Shown here: positions 1 through 11,065 of the stretch, one piece after another | Layout: every line of letters starts with the position of its first letter | Position numbering within the stretch: the first letter of the stretch is position 1 | Source of the DNA: Isoetes taiwanensis | Taxonomy: Eukaryota > Streptophyta > Lycopodiopsida > Isoetales > Isoetaceae | DNA length: 64,000 bases | Reading direction: 5' to 3' | NCBI GenBank assembly: GCA_021234155.1 | Contig: JAJEKV010000005.1 | Span: 1,997,294 to 2,061,293 of the forward strand | Notes under the pieces: model-generated | What the model was told of the DNA's origin: nothing | Databases searched by the model: none | What the model saw: only the letters and a program-made list of their open reading frames with translations | Made by a program: the position numbers and the translations under genes

Positions 1-832
1 GTCCGTATTCTCCCTTTTTCCTATTCACTGTTTGGTAGGCATCACTGTCTGATAGAGCCGTTGCTTTCCCCTTTTTAGTTGGGGATTGAAAAGGCCAGAA
101 ATGATTGGCAGGACACAGATTTCTCCCAATATGCAATCTGTTGGAACAGACCTCACAGATTGACGGGAGACCCTCTATCTTCAGTGGGAAACAAATATCT
201 TCTTTATGGAACCCCTTGCAGCTGATCTGTGTTGGCAGTGGCTTCATAAGATCAACCATAAAACATACTCTTGGCACAGCTTCTGGACGAAATTCTAATG
301 CCACAAACTCTCCAATCTTAGAGAATAGAATCTTAAGAGCACCTTCACTCCAATACTCACAACTCAATCCCCTGAGAGGAACCCATGCTGGAAAGGGAAG
401 ACAGGAGGGATGTTCTACATTGAAATTGGGTTTCCACTTTTGCAAGTAAAACTCACCTGTTTCACAAGCAATGATCCCCTTCCTGAGAAGGATTTAAACC
501 TCCTTTTCTGAGTTGGCTTCTACCACAAAGTAAGGATCCCCTAGAGAAATGATTCTTGGAAGAGATTGGGCCCTGCAAATTTTCTCCATGGTCCTTCTGA
601 TCATAGCAAGGGTCGGTGATCCCCTGATGATGCACCCAATAATTCCTATGATCCCCAACCTTCTGATTCTATTGGCAACCACTGAGAGGTGAAGTGAGAC
701 ATCCTCCTCTGCTGCAGGAGGATCCTTTTCTGGAACAGTTTCTTTGATTGATTCTACTGGGATAACCATATCATGTACCAGGACCTCTAAATACTTCATG
801 GCACCTTCTTCTTTATCTGGACCTGAACTCAT
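1..832 (-). pseudogene. LINE ORF1 fragment, DUF4283 type
   Basis: Minus-strand translation gives the DUF4283 layout of plant LINE ORF1 proteins, the nucleic-acid-binding chaperone of the retrotransposition particle. The segment ending near 494 resembles the first half of the domain. After an in-frame TAA at about 494-496 the same frame continues with YLQKWKPNF, then PAWVPLRGL, then VCFMVDLMKPLP, which match the conserved W-P, W-V-x-L and V-D-L-x-x-P-L-P positions. A degenerate Cys-containing stretch near 120-160 sits where the zinc knuckle follows in the family. The frame runs off the left edge, so the end is unknown. The stop and the weak knuckle argue for a dead copy. Family assignment rests on motif spacing read by eye. 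Confidence 0.6.
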
Positions 833-931
833 TATATATTTCTACATGCACATTAGATCCAAGAGGATCACAGTGGAGCAGAAAGGAAGCGAAAGCCTGA
901 GGATGGATTATGCCCAGAATTTCGGACGTCC

Positions 932-1376
932 GTATTTAGAGTCCGGGATGTGGTATTTCCGGACATTCTTCGTGGTATTTCTGGACATCCGTTATCAGCC
1001 AAGTGGTATTTCCGGCCAAAAAAGTGGTATTTCCGGCCAAAAAGGGTGGTATTTCCGGCCAAAAAGTGGTATTTCTGGCCAAAAACCAAGCGCAAAACTG
1101 CGCGGCGGAGCTGAAATCTTTGGTCGGATCGTTCTTGCAGCTCCGTGGACGGCTTGAACTGCTTCAAAAGCCCTTCTAATCACTTTGTCTGCCTCTTTAA
1201 CGTTAGTTTGATGAAGAGAGGAAGCGATTTGAGCCCAGATAGAGCCGGATTGATTAAAAAATGCCCCAAAATAGTTGATTCTGAGCTTGAAACTGTGAAG
1301 TTACAGTGGCTGATAACGGGTGGCCGGAAATACCCCAAAAAAAGTCCGAAAATACCACATCCCGGACTCTAAATAC
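932..1376. mobile_element. Fold-back (TIR) element, 445 bp
   Basis: The 69 bp at 932-1000 recur as an imperfect inverted copy at 1308-1376; both outer ends read GTATTTAGAGTCCGGGATG going inward. The arms are built of the unit GTGGTATTTCCGG, which also forms a direct array just inside the left arm. No open frame spans the element and no convincing target duplication is visible (left flank ends GGACGTCC, right flank starts AGCGGCAG). It lies between two parts of degraded LINE ORF1 sequence, so it is probably a later insertion. A non-autonomous fold-back or Mutator-like MITE is possible. Confidence 0.65.
1003..1085 (+). repeat. Four tandem copies of a ~20-bp unit
   Basis: Four near-identical copies of GTGGTATTTCCGGCCAAAAA lie head to tail, with small differences in the A-run and one T for C. 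The same core occurs in the flanking inverted arms, so the array probably grew from arm sequence. Confidence 0.85.
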
Positions 1377-2105
1377 AGCGGCAGAACTTCAGTTAGGCAA
1401 CTAGCTTTGTTTTCCCAGAACCAGTTTGATGGAAAGAAACCTTCGACAGAATGGGCTGGAAACTCTCTGTCTATAAAAAATGGAGCCCACAATTCTTCGG
1501 GTAGAGCTGAGAGCCAACCCCAAAAGGTGACCTCTAAGCAAGAAACGGTAACACAATACTTCACACTTCTACTGGGCATTGTATTTACTACTTCAGATCG
1601 ATTGTTGACTGAGGAGAAACTTGCCATACACAAACTAATAGATCTTAACTATCACTTTCCCAACCGACCATTTAGTGTGAACATGAAACACCCCAGCCGC
1701 TGGGGTATTCGGGTCCCCTGTATACTCTGCCAACCAGCTCTGTTCAAGCTCAACTGCAATCTCAGGTGTGACACCGGCTTCTCCCACAAATAAGTGATCC
1801 GGAAAGACTTGCTCCTGTATCAGTGCTTCCCAAAGCTCGAGGATCCCGCCTTCAAGCCAACCACAGATGTAGTGATTGCCCTGAATAACTATGGTAAAGT
1901 GCCTTGCTACCTTTGGCTTTTTTGGGCGGAGCTCAACTGGAAGAGGAATGCCCATAAATCGACAGAGAGTAGTGTGAACCTAGAAGGGCTAGCCCCCCCT
2001 ACCGGGGCCTGCCACAGGAGCTGGAAACCCACTCTCTGGTTCAAAGGATTTCAATGGCAATAGCACTATCGACAACCAAGAACGAGACGAGCAGAAGAGA
2101 GGCTA
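1377..2105 (-). pseudogene. 5' part of the LINE with DUF4283 ORF1
   Basis: The minus strand is mostly open from a possible ATG at 1955 (starting MGIPLPVELRPKKPK) to a stop at 1635, then again from 1633 into the fold-back element. The two halves resemble each other in layout: a W-rich stretch followed by an acidic or aromatic segment ending in EY or LPLY. I do not recognise the domain. Its position upstream of the DUF4283 piece on the same strand suggests an N-terminal region or leader of that LINE or of its host gene. The stretch 1956-2105 is GC-rich and may be a 5' UTR. Frameshifts and stops make it inactive as read. Confidence 0.35.
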
Positions 2106-2402
2106 AGGCGCCGGGTTGCTCCGCCATCCCTCGTCCGCCCCTTCGAGTCTATCTTTGCTTACCAATGTGACCACTTTGCTGATATCCTTCCAAATATAGC
2201 ATGCAATGCCGCCCCATCCTCTTCTACTGATGCCTTGAAAATTCTAGGCTGAATCTAGCAAAGTAAATCCTGGTATATCCAATAATCTATTGGTTTCGTG
2301 TTCCCAAGTTTCAGTGAGGGCAAGCACATCATATTCAGAAAACATCTGCAAATTGCTTACAATTGTGCTATCGCTCAAGCCATGCACATTCCAAACTAGA
2401 AT
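2106..2402 (-). pseudogene. LINE ORF2 start: APE-type endonuclease fragment
   Basis: Beginning 27 bp after the stop of the upstream ORF1, the minus strand reads ILVWNVHGLSD, then DVLALTETWE, then, after an in-frame TAG, RRGWGGIACYI. These are the N-x-x-G-L, L-x-E-T-W and R-x-G-x-G-G-x-A-x-Y signatures of the apurinic-like endonuclease that nicks target DNA for LINE integration. Only about the first 90 residues are present. Reverse transcriptase and the rest of ORF2 are missing, and the sequence changes to another LINE near 2,105. The stop and truncation mean it is dead. Confidence 0.7.
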
Positions 2403-2428
2403 CCGGGGGGCCACACATCCCTATGCAT

Positions 2429-3236
2429 TCAATTTCTAATCACTAATTTACGTTTCACAATATAAGCTTGTTTACCTTTATCTTTCAATTTTCGTACTTC
2501 TTCTAAAAGCAATTTGCGTTCTTTCTACTGTTGTGGAGTAAGATCATCATTGCGCCATATTTTATGGCCTTTTTGATGACTTTTCTGCTGCATAACACGT
2601 ACGCATGCTCTTGTTTCTAGATTTCCAAACTTAAGCAAAATTGGCCTTGAGCGACCATCTATTCTCTTGCCAAATTCTTCTACAATAAATATGTCCAGGA
2701 TTTGTAAGATGCATGGTGTTCTGGAAGAGATCATCCACTATTTCTGAAGCATTTTCTCCTTCTTCCTCATTGAGACCGACTACTATTATATTTTTGGACC
2801 TTGATGCTTTATCCTCTTGTTCAGACAATTGATTTCCGTTTGAGGAAGTAATTTGTGCTAGTAATTGATCTGTGGGTGGATTTCCATAACCTGCTAGAGG
2901 GCATTGGTTATCTTGCAGTTCTCCAACCTTCTCTTCAAGTTCATCAATGCCATTTTTAAGCTTATTTATTTCTTCACATGTTGCCTTTACCTCTTCTCTG
3001 GATGCTTTCAAGTCTGCTGTAAGAGCTCTCACCTCCTCTCTTGATGCCTTCAAATCTGCTGCCATTGTCTTTTGCTCTTCCCTTGAAGCTTTCATCTCCA
3101 TTGCCATTATTTTCAGATCACTTGATATTTGTTGAACTAATTGCAGCAGGTCTGTGTCATCTGAGGTTCCCACAGTATTAACCTGGGAATCCTCTTCTGC
3201 CAACTGCGCTTTCTTAATCTTTGTTCTGTTTGTCAT
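2429..3236 (-). pseudogene. L1-type LINE ORF1: coiled coil plus RRM
   Basis: The ORF starts at ATG 3236. Residues ~25-110 form a coiled coil with a repeated unit, ADLKASREEVRAL and its variants, three to four times at 14-residue spacing. Then comes the RRM-type core SRSKNIIVVGLNEEEGE, typical of L1-like ORF1 (Transposase_22). A frameshift near 2,690 shifts the rest into another frame, where IWRNDDLTPQQ matches the conserved N-x-D-L-T-P of the C-terminal domain. An in-frame TAG follows, then a basic tail ending at 2429. ORF1p of this type trimerises through the coiled coil and binds element RNA. The order with the endonuclease is normal for a two-ORF LINE. Confidence 0.75.
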
Positions 3237-3479
3237 CTTGCCGCAAGGGATCCGGATCAGGCTGCTATTGGGCGGCTATGGCCTGTGAACAATTCGGCCA
3301 CCAGTTCCGGAACAGTTCTGGAATGACCTGTAGCAGATTCTGGCCCCCCAAAATCCAACTTGTTCAGATATGACATGTACCTTGCTGTTGACTAGTCACG
3401 GACCTCCACCATGACCTTTGACGTTAGTCTTCAGCCTGGCAGCAGAAAAAGAATTTGCAAGCTAAATGTAAAAGAAAAC

Positions 3480-3640
3480 GGTATAAATTTATATTGCCAG
3501 GGTTCTTACAGTATAAATTTATATTGCAGGGCTCTAGGGGTATAAGTTTATATAGCGGATTTCTAGCGGTATTTTATATACTCTAGGGCTCTAGCCGTAT
3601 AAATTTATACCGCAGGCCTTCCGGTATAAATTTATACTGT
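3480..3640. repeat. Palindrome array 1 (TATAAATTTATA units)
   Basis: Several exact or near-exact copies of the self-complementary 12-mer TATAAATTTATA, mostly within CGGTATAAATTTATACCG variants, occur at about 3482, 3512, 3541 (one change), 3598 and 3624. The spacers of 20-40 bp are unrelated. The array lies just downstream of the minus-strand gene fragment ending at 3779. Confidence 0.8.
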
Positions 3641-3778
3641 AGGGTTCCAATGCATAAGAAGGAAGGAAGGACTGTAAAGCTTACCAAATGCAATTTTCGA
3701 ATCCAGCGTTGCAGACCGCTCCTAATGGTTTTTAAGCACTGACATTGTCTGCAGGTCGGAGTGGAAAATGATAACCCG

Positions 3779-4714
3779 TCAATTTGCTGACATGGTGATT
3801 TCCTTCAGACCATCCAAGAAAGCTCGTACTTGCACATGTGTGAAAGCCTCATCATCGAAGGCACTATCTTTAATCTTGAAGCCGTATGGAATGTCAGCTA
3901 TGAAAAATGTGAAGCTCTGCTTATCCATCCAGTCCCCAACCTAGTGAAGTCACCTTATAAACCTTGTACAAGCAGTCCTGGCCATAGATAGTAAATCTTT
4001 CATAGCCATTGTCAGAACTGCTTGATGCAGCTTGATTTCCCTGTTAGATGGCCTTCAGTCTTTGCCTTTTCTCTTTGGCCCTCCGAACCAGATTTAGAAA
4101 GCCTGCTGGCCGGCCTTTCTTCTTGTTATATAAGGAAACAGTAAGACAAGAGCATGAAGACAAAATATTTTCTCTGCAAAACTTACCCAACCACTGAAGT
4201 TTGATGCGTGCTCCCTGATTATGCTGTCTATTGTACACGTCGGATAAAGAAGCTTGCACTCTTCCCACTCTTCTAGATTTAATTGCTTCATTAACTCCGA
4301 TTGGTAGGTGACAATGTCCTTTTGACTGCAAAGATAAAGAGGTTGTAAGGCAGAGTGAAGGAGAAAAGAACACAAAACAGAAAAGGCGGCTTGCACGCTT
4401 ACGTAACCAAGTTTGTTGTGCTCTGAGATGTAAACGTAGACATCTTTAAACTTGCACATACTAATTCGAAACACTCTGCTGTTCTGAAAATACTCTACGT
4501 CATCTTCATTGTTCACACAATTCATAAGTATCTCGTCCTCGTTTTCAGTGGATGTCAAGCTGGTCATTTTGCCTGCAGGGTAGTAATCCTCAGGCCTGAA
4601 CTTCCCCCTTCCTGTCTTATTACACAGGTACAGGTACGCAACAGTGGGGTAGCATTCTTCGCATGGGGCTTTGCAGACGACTGCTGACCTTTGCCCTTAA
4701 GGATAAGCTTTGGG
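3779..4714 (-). pseudogene. Multi-exon gene fragment with BAH-like and DIPY (methylase-like) parts
   Basis: Spliced minus-strand model: exon 4714-4403 (ATG 4567), exon 4318-4187, exon from 4121 onward, all with AG/GT borders and phase 0 joins. Just upstream of the ATG, in the same frame, lies VAYLYLCNKTGRGKFRPEDY, followed by EILMNCVN and VYVYISEHNKLGY. The order (F-R-P-E-D, then an E-I-L segment) recalls BAH domains. After an in-frame TAA at 4042 the frame continues for about 40 codons. A one-base shift then gives FTFFIADIPYGFKIKDSAFD. DIPYGF resembles the catalytic D-P-P-Y of amino-methyltransferases, with I in place of the second P. The gene ends with TGA at 3779. A close copy with intact splice sites is at 11.07-12.46 kb. 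The domain names are inference. Confidence 0.45.
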
Positions 4715-4794
4715 CTGCAAAAGCATAAAAAACAGGTTAAACTTCACTAAAAATCAAATTTCTCTCTACTTTAGTTCAAGAAATGGTGTCTTAA
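4380..4794 (-). repeat. Inverted copy of 10,986-11,400
   Basis: Read on minus, this segment (a TTAA edge, an intron end and the first exon) matches 10,986-11,400 on plus at roughly 95 percent by eye. The match starts exactly at TTAA (4,791-4,794 and 10,986-10,989) and runs on GACACCATTTCTTGAAC. Beyond the intron donor the two copies diverge. Confidence 0.8.
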
Positions 4795-5689
4795 AAGACC
4801 TCTATGTAGCGTTATTGTACCCTTTTCTGGGTGGCTTTAGCCACTAAAAAGCACTACAAATATGCAAACCAACGCTCGCGGTGTACAATGGAGGTGGTCT
4901 GCTTGGTATAAATTTATATCGACAAAGGGTTGAGCGGTATGAATTCATACCATTCGTCTTTTCTCGGTATTAATTTATCCCGATGCAGAACTCCCATGGT
5001 TTAAATTTATACCGAAAGCCACTGAGCCGGTATAAATTTATACCGCATGCGTTCTGCATCGATATAAACTTATATCGTGTGAGTACGGGCGGTATAAATT
5101 TATACTGTTTAACAATTTGTCGGGATAAAATTATACCGTCCATGTTCTCTCGGTATAAATTTATACCGAGGCATAACTCTCGCGGGTTAAATTTATACCG
5201 AGCGACAACCTTTACTGTATAAATTTATACCGAGGGAGTGACGCCTCGGTATAAATTTATACCAACAGAACATCGATAGAAGAACATTAAAGAGATTGAA
5301 AGATATACAGAAATAAAAAGGTCCAGATTGGAGACTTACGTGGCCATGTCCGTATGGAATTGCTTATAGCTATTCGGAGGAGCAAATAGGCGTGAGTATA
5401 TAAAACGGATCGCGAGCGCCTTCGAATCCAAACAGCGTATACAGGAAATGGACATCATGCTCCCGCCGCCCTTAAGTACTTCTTATATGTGCGTTTCCAT
5501 ATAGCAGTTTTTCATAACATTTCGTATACGGTAATCTGAACTTCTCCTATAAATTTATACCGTCTCTGTATAAATTTATACAATTTCGTATGTCTTGTGC
5601 TTCTGTTTCGTATAAATTTATCCCGTTCGGTATAAATTTATACTGTCTGCGTCAACGTGGTCATAATGGCCGCTGAAAAGAGAGCATCC
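4791..5689 (+). repeat. Palindrome-array promoter module, copy A
   Basis: This 0.9-kb segment recurs at 14,673-15,562 in the same orientation with few differences. It holds about ten palindromes at 4,905-5,270 and four more at 5,547-5,645, all variants of CGGTATAAATTTATACCG spaced 25-40 bp apart. Between the two clusters lies a 260-bp single-copy part with a TATA box. The module ends just past a start codon at 5,666 (MA, then D or A, then EK). The palindromes differ from each other mostly by one or two arm changes. Confidence 0.8.
5397..5405 (+). promoter_or_regulatory. TATA box of the copy A module
   Basis: TATATAAAA stands about 270 bp before the ATG at 5,666 and is conserved as TATATAAG in the second copy (15,272). 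It is flanked on both sides by palindrome clusters. Confidence 0.45.
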
Positions 5690-8156
5690 AAGCCACCCCA
5701 TCCTACTCGCATGCTCCCTCCTCCCATGGTTTTCACACGTTCAATGTCACCGGAGCTAATCCGATTACAAATATTCTAGAAGCTAATGCTAGCCAAGATA
5801 CTTCTGACTCTGACATTCAAATCAGCCCTCCCGTTTGTACACGTCACCTTCCACCACCAGTGCAGTTTATTCCACCACCTCCTGCTCCTGAGCATCGTTT
5901 GCTCCCTCCAATGCATTTTACTCCACCACAGCCCATAGAGCAGTGCAACCTTCCTCCACCCATTCAATTGTCTCCAGCAACCTAGACGAACTCAGACTCC
6001 TTCCTCCAGTTCATTTTAGTCTGTCTCCCTTAGTCCAGCGTAGAAAGCCCTTCCCGGCGCAAATCACTGCATCACCATCCAACTCGCTACCTGACACTAC
6101 TCTTAGTGGGAGCAGTCAACGCCATGCAACTCCTGTATTTTATGAGACTTCAGGAGCTGCTCAACTACGTCACCAACCTCGACTGCTTTTTCCCAATGAA
6201 AGGCAATCCTTTTCCATCCAAGACCTCTCCACACCCAATCTTACAACATCTAGTAGTACATCGTCCATTCCTCCCATGTCAGACGAAGAAACACCTCATG
6301 TTGATCTCTCAGACGATGATGTAGCACAGCCACACGTGACACCATGTTCGAATTCAAAGCTCCTGTTAGTGAAAAACTTAAGCGAGACTTACACAAGAAA
6401 GCTTGTATATCACAAAGAAGAAAGAAACTAATGGATGAGGGTCACTTGAGGGCAACATATACAAAGCATTGTTGTCTTCAACGCTGTTTGCTAAAGATTG
6501 GACTAAAGGAATTAAGGTTGATTCGTGACGACTACAGTTCAATGACTTTGTTAGACCAAAGGGGCTACTTAGCCTTCAATATTAGGCCAAATTATGGTGA
6601 TAAGTTTACTTACACAGCTAGTGGTCACACTATCTGTCAAACAGCCTTTAAAATGATTCATGCTTTAGGCAGTTGAAGGCTTCACCAGCTGAAGAAAGGC
6701 TTGACAAGAACCCTAGCAAGGAGTCTTGTGAGAAACTGCCTAATAGCTCTATGTACCACTTGAGTGATAACTTCACGAAACGTGAAGTCTACAATAATTA
6801 TAAGGATTTATGTGTTGAGGCTGGTGAACGCCATGTATGCTCCTCTTATTTCACTGTGCTCTGGACCAAAAAAAAAAAGAATTTTCCCGTGTGTCACTTC
6901 CTAGAAAGCATCGGATGTCTGTTTGTGTTATATGCTCTGAATTAAAAGCTCAGAGATAGAATGCAAGGTTACTTCATATTAAAAGTAAGCTTCCACAATG
7001 TACTCTTGCCTAGTTCTACTCAATGGTAGATTGTTTTTCTGAATATATTTTCATTTCAGATGCATTGAAAGAGAAACTGAACAAGCACAGAGAACAACAA
7101 TCTCTGGAACAACCACTCAACTATTTATCAGTTGTTATTGATGGAATGGACCAGAAGAAGACCACTCTACCACACTTTGTCAATGTGCCTAAGGATGCTT
7201 CTGAAGAAGATTTCATACGTTTGCATGTCGTTGGTGCTATGGTTTTTAATGAGAAACTCACTTGCAAGGCATTTCTGAACTATCCAAACATTCATGCTGA
7301 TCCAAATCTCACTATCACAATATTCTGGAACATGTATCACTAGTACTATACCTTCAGCTAGACAAGACGATGAGAAAGAATAAGAATCAGGCATTGTTTG
7401 CTTACTATACCATGCTAGGTGAGAAACAAATCTTCAAGAAGGTGAAGATGGTATCCTGCTTGTTGGGCATATACACGATCAAATTGATCAGATATTCAGT
7501 AGATTCTCTAAACGTCTTGCTCGAAAAAAGCCGTCAGCCTACCAGCAATGATTGAGGTTATCCAAGATTCCTACAATCCTCGCCCAGAAATCAAGATGTT
7601 GGATGAAACTTACAATTTCAAGGAATGGATTTTTCGGAGAGATCACTTAGGTCACTGTGTAATTGAGCCCTTAAAAAATATCACATTTCAGCATCAGATC
7701 AAAAACTCACTTGCAGATGGCAAGGCCACATTGCGGGAAAAGAAATATGCCACATCCTTGCAGTGGCAGCCAACAGTTGGTATTGAGGCAGATGCTTTAT
7801 GGTGGCCTCACTTGTTTTCTAAGCAACATGACATGTTACGTGCCATGTCACAAGGTCGAATGCCTGTTGCATTCAACTGGCCATCTAGGCAAATTCTGCC
7901 TATGCAAGTTGAGAATCAAGAAGAACAAGTACATCTAATGCCTAGCTCAGATGAAGCTGACAGACTCATGTATACTGGCCCCAGACGCACGACACAACAA
8001 GTTGCTCGGGTTTCTAATTCAGTGTTAGAGATTCAGAAAGGAATGCTTGTTGCTTTCTCGACTGATTATGACGAAACTGGGAAGCCATTCTAGCTGGCTA
8101 AAGTAGTGGAGGTAACAAGAGAGGATGGAATTCCTACTCAATTAAAAGTGCTATGA
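5666..8156 (+). pseudogene. DUF7869-like transposase-related gene, frameshifted
   Basis: It starts at ATG 5666 in the promoter module. An N-terminal Pro-rich disordered part repeats LPPPVQF / LLPPMHF motifs (5,690-6,050), then an acidic stretch. A frame change near 6,350-6,420 leads to a conserved block: AFKMIHALG, then a Cys/His-poor region to 6,945. Then comes VVIDGMDQKKTTLPHF (about 7,130-7,180), the hallmark G-M-D-Q-x-K-T-x-x-P-H of DUF7869 proteins, widely regarded as transposase-derived. ILLVGHIHDQIDQIFSRFSK (about 7,450) is the second hallmark, in a shifted frame. The C-terminal part (7,548-8,093) ends with FSTDYDETGKPF, then TAG, and the same frame continues to TGA at 8,156. At least four frame breaks show it is inactive. 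Confidence 0.7.
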
Positions 8157-10957
8157 GAACAAGTGTTGCCGATACTTTTAGTGGGAGTTATAGTTTGGAG
8201 AGTAAAAACAGGAGTGGGAAGGAGAGCAAAGTCTAAAGCTCTTTTCAGAAGGATTTTTACATTTTAATGGTGGAGCTCTCACTTGCCCAATTTCAAGCAT
8301 GTGCATTTCCCATGATTAGTTCTATGTCATTGGCTTCTTCTTTCACAAGCAAGGCTTTGGCAGACACAAATGTGGAGTAGGCATAACTTGGTGCATACAA
8401 AAAGTGTCAGAAAAGAGATTAACATTTGACCTAATTTCAATTTTATAATATACCACCATCATTTGAGTCTTCACTTATTTTTTAATGATCTCTGAGAATT
8501 TCAAGACCAATGGGGTCACCTATACCTTGTGGTGATTGCTCAAACATTGGAGAATTTGGCAGTTTCTGCACCAGTCCAGAACTGCCTTCTTCGATATTTC
8601 TAGCATAAAGTGACCTAAACCTTGCTAAAGTTGGAGGTATTTGCCTGTTTATCATAGAATACATTGAGTTTTATGTTCCCATATTTTCTTGCTATCATTT
8701 GAAATCGGTGGAAGCCGCCAAGCCCTATTTTGGTCAAAACACTGCTTGAGGTTTAAGAATTGTTACTCTCTTATTATAACAAGTTTTGATTTAATTCTTG
8801 TGGCCATGGATTGTTAACTATACGAGCTATAGTTTCATGATTTTTTGGAGTTTAAATAAATCATGTTAACCTTAATATTTACTAAAAGAATCTACTATAC
8901 AGAATTCTGGACAAAGGTATATGTTAAAATGCTCCAATAACAACCATCCATAATGCCATGTGGGCAACAAATGATGCGTTCTATTTATATCTACATAGAA
9001 CATAACTTTTATCAACTTACATATAGTGTAACTACAATTTTTGGAATTCAAATATGATGTACAACAGCCAGATTAACACATTAGAGCATAAAAAGTTGGG
9101 TCAACTCCATAATTATAAGTCCAAAACTCCACAATGATTAAGCAAATGATGTTTATTGATGAATTCAAGTGGATGTTGTGAAGTTTAGCCATGACAATAT
9201 ATAAATAGACCACACTTCTTTGGTTCATAGAAAGAGACACTACTTTTCCCCAAATATGCCTTTAAAATGGTTCAAAATGTGAGAAATGACATATATAAAG
9301 ATCTCTTATATAGGTTGTATGGTCTTATTGAAAAAAATACCATGAAATCTGCTTATTTTTTACTAGCATAAACTTCATATCTGTGTTACTGCTATAAAGC
9401 ATTGTCATCCAAGTAGAATAACATTATATGTAAGTTATCTTTCATGTATATTATATTTTTTATGGATGCAAACCTTTCTTGGCAATAGAAATCTCTAGTT
9501 GCATATTAAAGTAGCATGTTATTTCTAAGATTTTAATTTATATAAGCACCCATCACCATTTATGGTCCACAAGACCAACTGTATAGAGCATATATCTCTC
9601 AATAGCCTTATCCATTTTTCTCCATAGAATGATACTATGGCTTTTTAGCTTCGATCACATGATTTTTGAAAGGTGTAAGTGAAAGTCCATGTAAGTTCAA
9701 TTGGTCATAAATACCCTATATAAATACCCTATAAATTCTCAATTGTTTGTGCTTCAATCTTACCCTTAAATTATACAAGCTAACCTAATCAATTAATTTT
9801 GTTCTATAGAGAATCACACAAGTAAACTATATGTGAAAGTGGCAACATTAATAATTTTTAAATAAGGTGGCACCATTAATAATTTTTAAACTTTAAGTCA
9901 TCTGGACCAATGATGGTCTGCAACTGGACTGCAGATAGCAATCTATCTTGATTTTTTATAGTAAAAATTTTTCATATTTTTCCTTGGTTCTTTTTGCATT
10001 GGTTTCTTGACATGAGATATTTTGAGGATGTGATTTTGTAAAGTCACACCTTAGGGCACAAATCTAGAACAAACATGGAAGATATAATATAATTAATGCT
10101 ATCTATTCTAGTACAATCCTTAAGATAATGACCAACAAATATTTTTTGTGAACAAAGTGGTCCAAGAGCTACTCGTGTCCCAAAACTCAACTTGAAATGG
10201 AATAACATAAGGATATTATCAATTTTTGAATGAACTATGGACCAGTAATGGGCAGGTACAGATATTGTTTTTGATTTTTTTTACCATGTCTTTTGCTCTT
10301 TCCACGAGCTTGTTTTTGCATTGGTTTCATAGCCTTATAAACTTTTATCATGTGATTTTTTGGAGGATAACCTAGAACCATATGTAGCAATACTATCCAT
10401 TTGTATAAATTCCCTAAAATTGAAAATAGAAGTAAAAGTCAAAACATCAAATTCAAAGTCAACAAATATTTTTATAGGATGGAGGACCTCGTGAATTACT
10501 TATATGCCAAATTTGGACTCAAAATTGATCTCCTTCTGAAAGTTGTTGTTTTTATATCACAACTGCTTTCTGGGAACCAGTATTGGTTCTCAGAAGGCAG
10601 AGGACAGTTTTGGCCCTGTCATGTTTGAATTGCTATATCTTCCTTCACAGAGTTCGAATTGAGATGTGGTTTTTTGTGCCTTGCTCTATATCTCGTGTAG
10701 AAAAATAACATTATAACCAAAAAAATCAAAAAATTCTTTTCATCAAGACAGTTTTACTTTGTGTGAACATGAAGCTTTTGGTACTTGACCCCCTTGGGTT
10801 TGCTAGAGCATAACTCACAAGAATGGGAGCTGATACATTTTTGTATATTTTTTATGTGAAGCATGACTGCCATATATGAACTCCTAGGAAGGGTTTGACT
10901 AGTTTTTGTGTTCTTGATTTTATATGATTTTTTTTGTGAACCTTCAAAATGCCCTTT
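8157..10957. other. AT-rich spacer, no gene seen
   Basis: About 2.8 kb of AT-rich sequence with only short chance frames. I see no splice-supported exons, tandem arrays or transposon ends. The palindrome TATAAATTTATA is absent here. Confidence 0.6.
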
Positions 10958-10985
10958 AATGGTCCATCATGGGACAGGTCTAGTG

Positions 10986-10989
10986 TTAA
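10986..10989. other. TTAA breakpoint B
   Basis: The left side reads GGGACAGGTCTAGTG up to TTAA, as at 14,673. The right side reads GACACCATTTC, as in the inverted copy whose edge is the TTAA at 4,791. Confidence 0.6.
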
Positions 10990-11065
10990 GACACCATTTC
11001 TTGAACTAAAGTAGAGAGAAATTTGATTTTTAGTGAAGTTTAACCTGTTTTTTATGCTTTTGCAG

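Noticed and set aside
4983-5222. ORF of repeated NLYR / KFIP residues over the palindrome array
   Set aside because: The frame follows the palindrome units; the second module copy differs by frame-changing indels, so it is not protein-coding.
3480-5650. CRISPR array
   Set aside because: The repeats are palindromic and irregularly spaced, no cas genes are present, and the context is eukaryotic.
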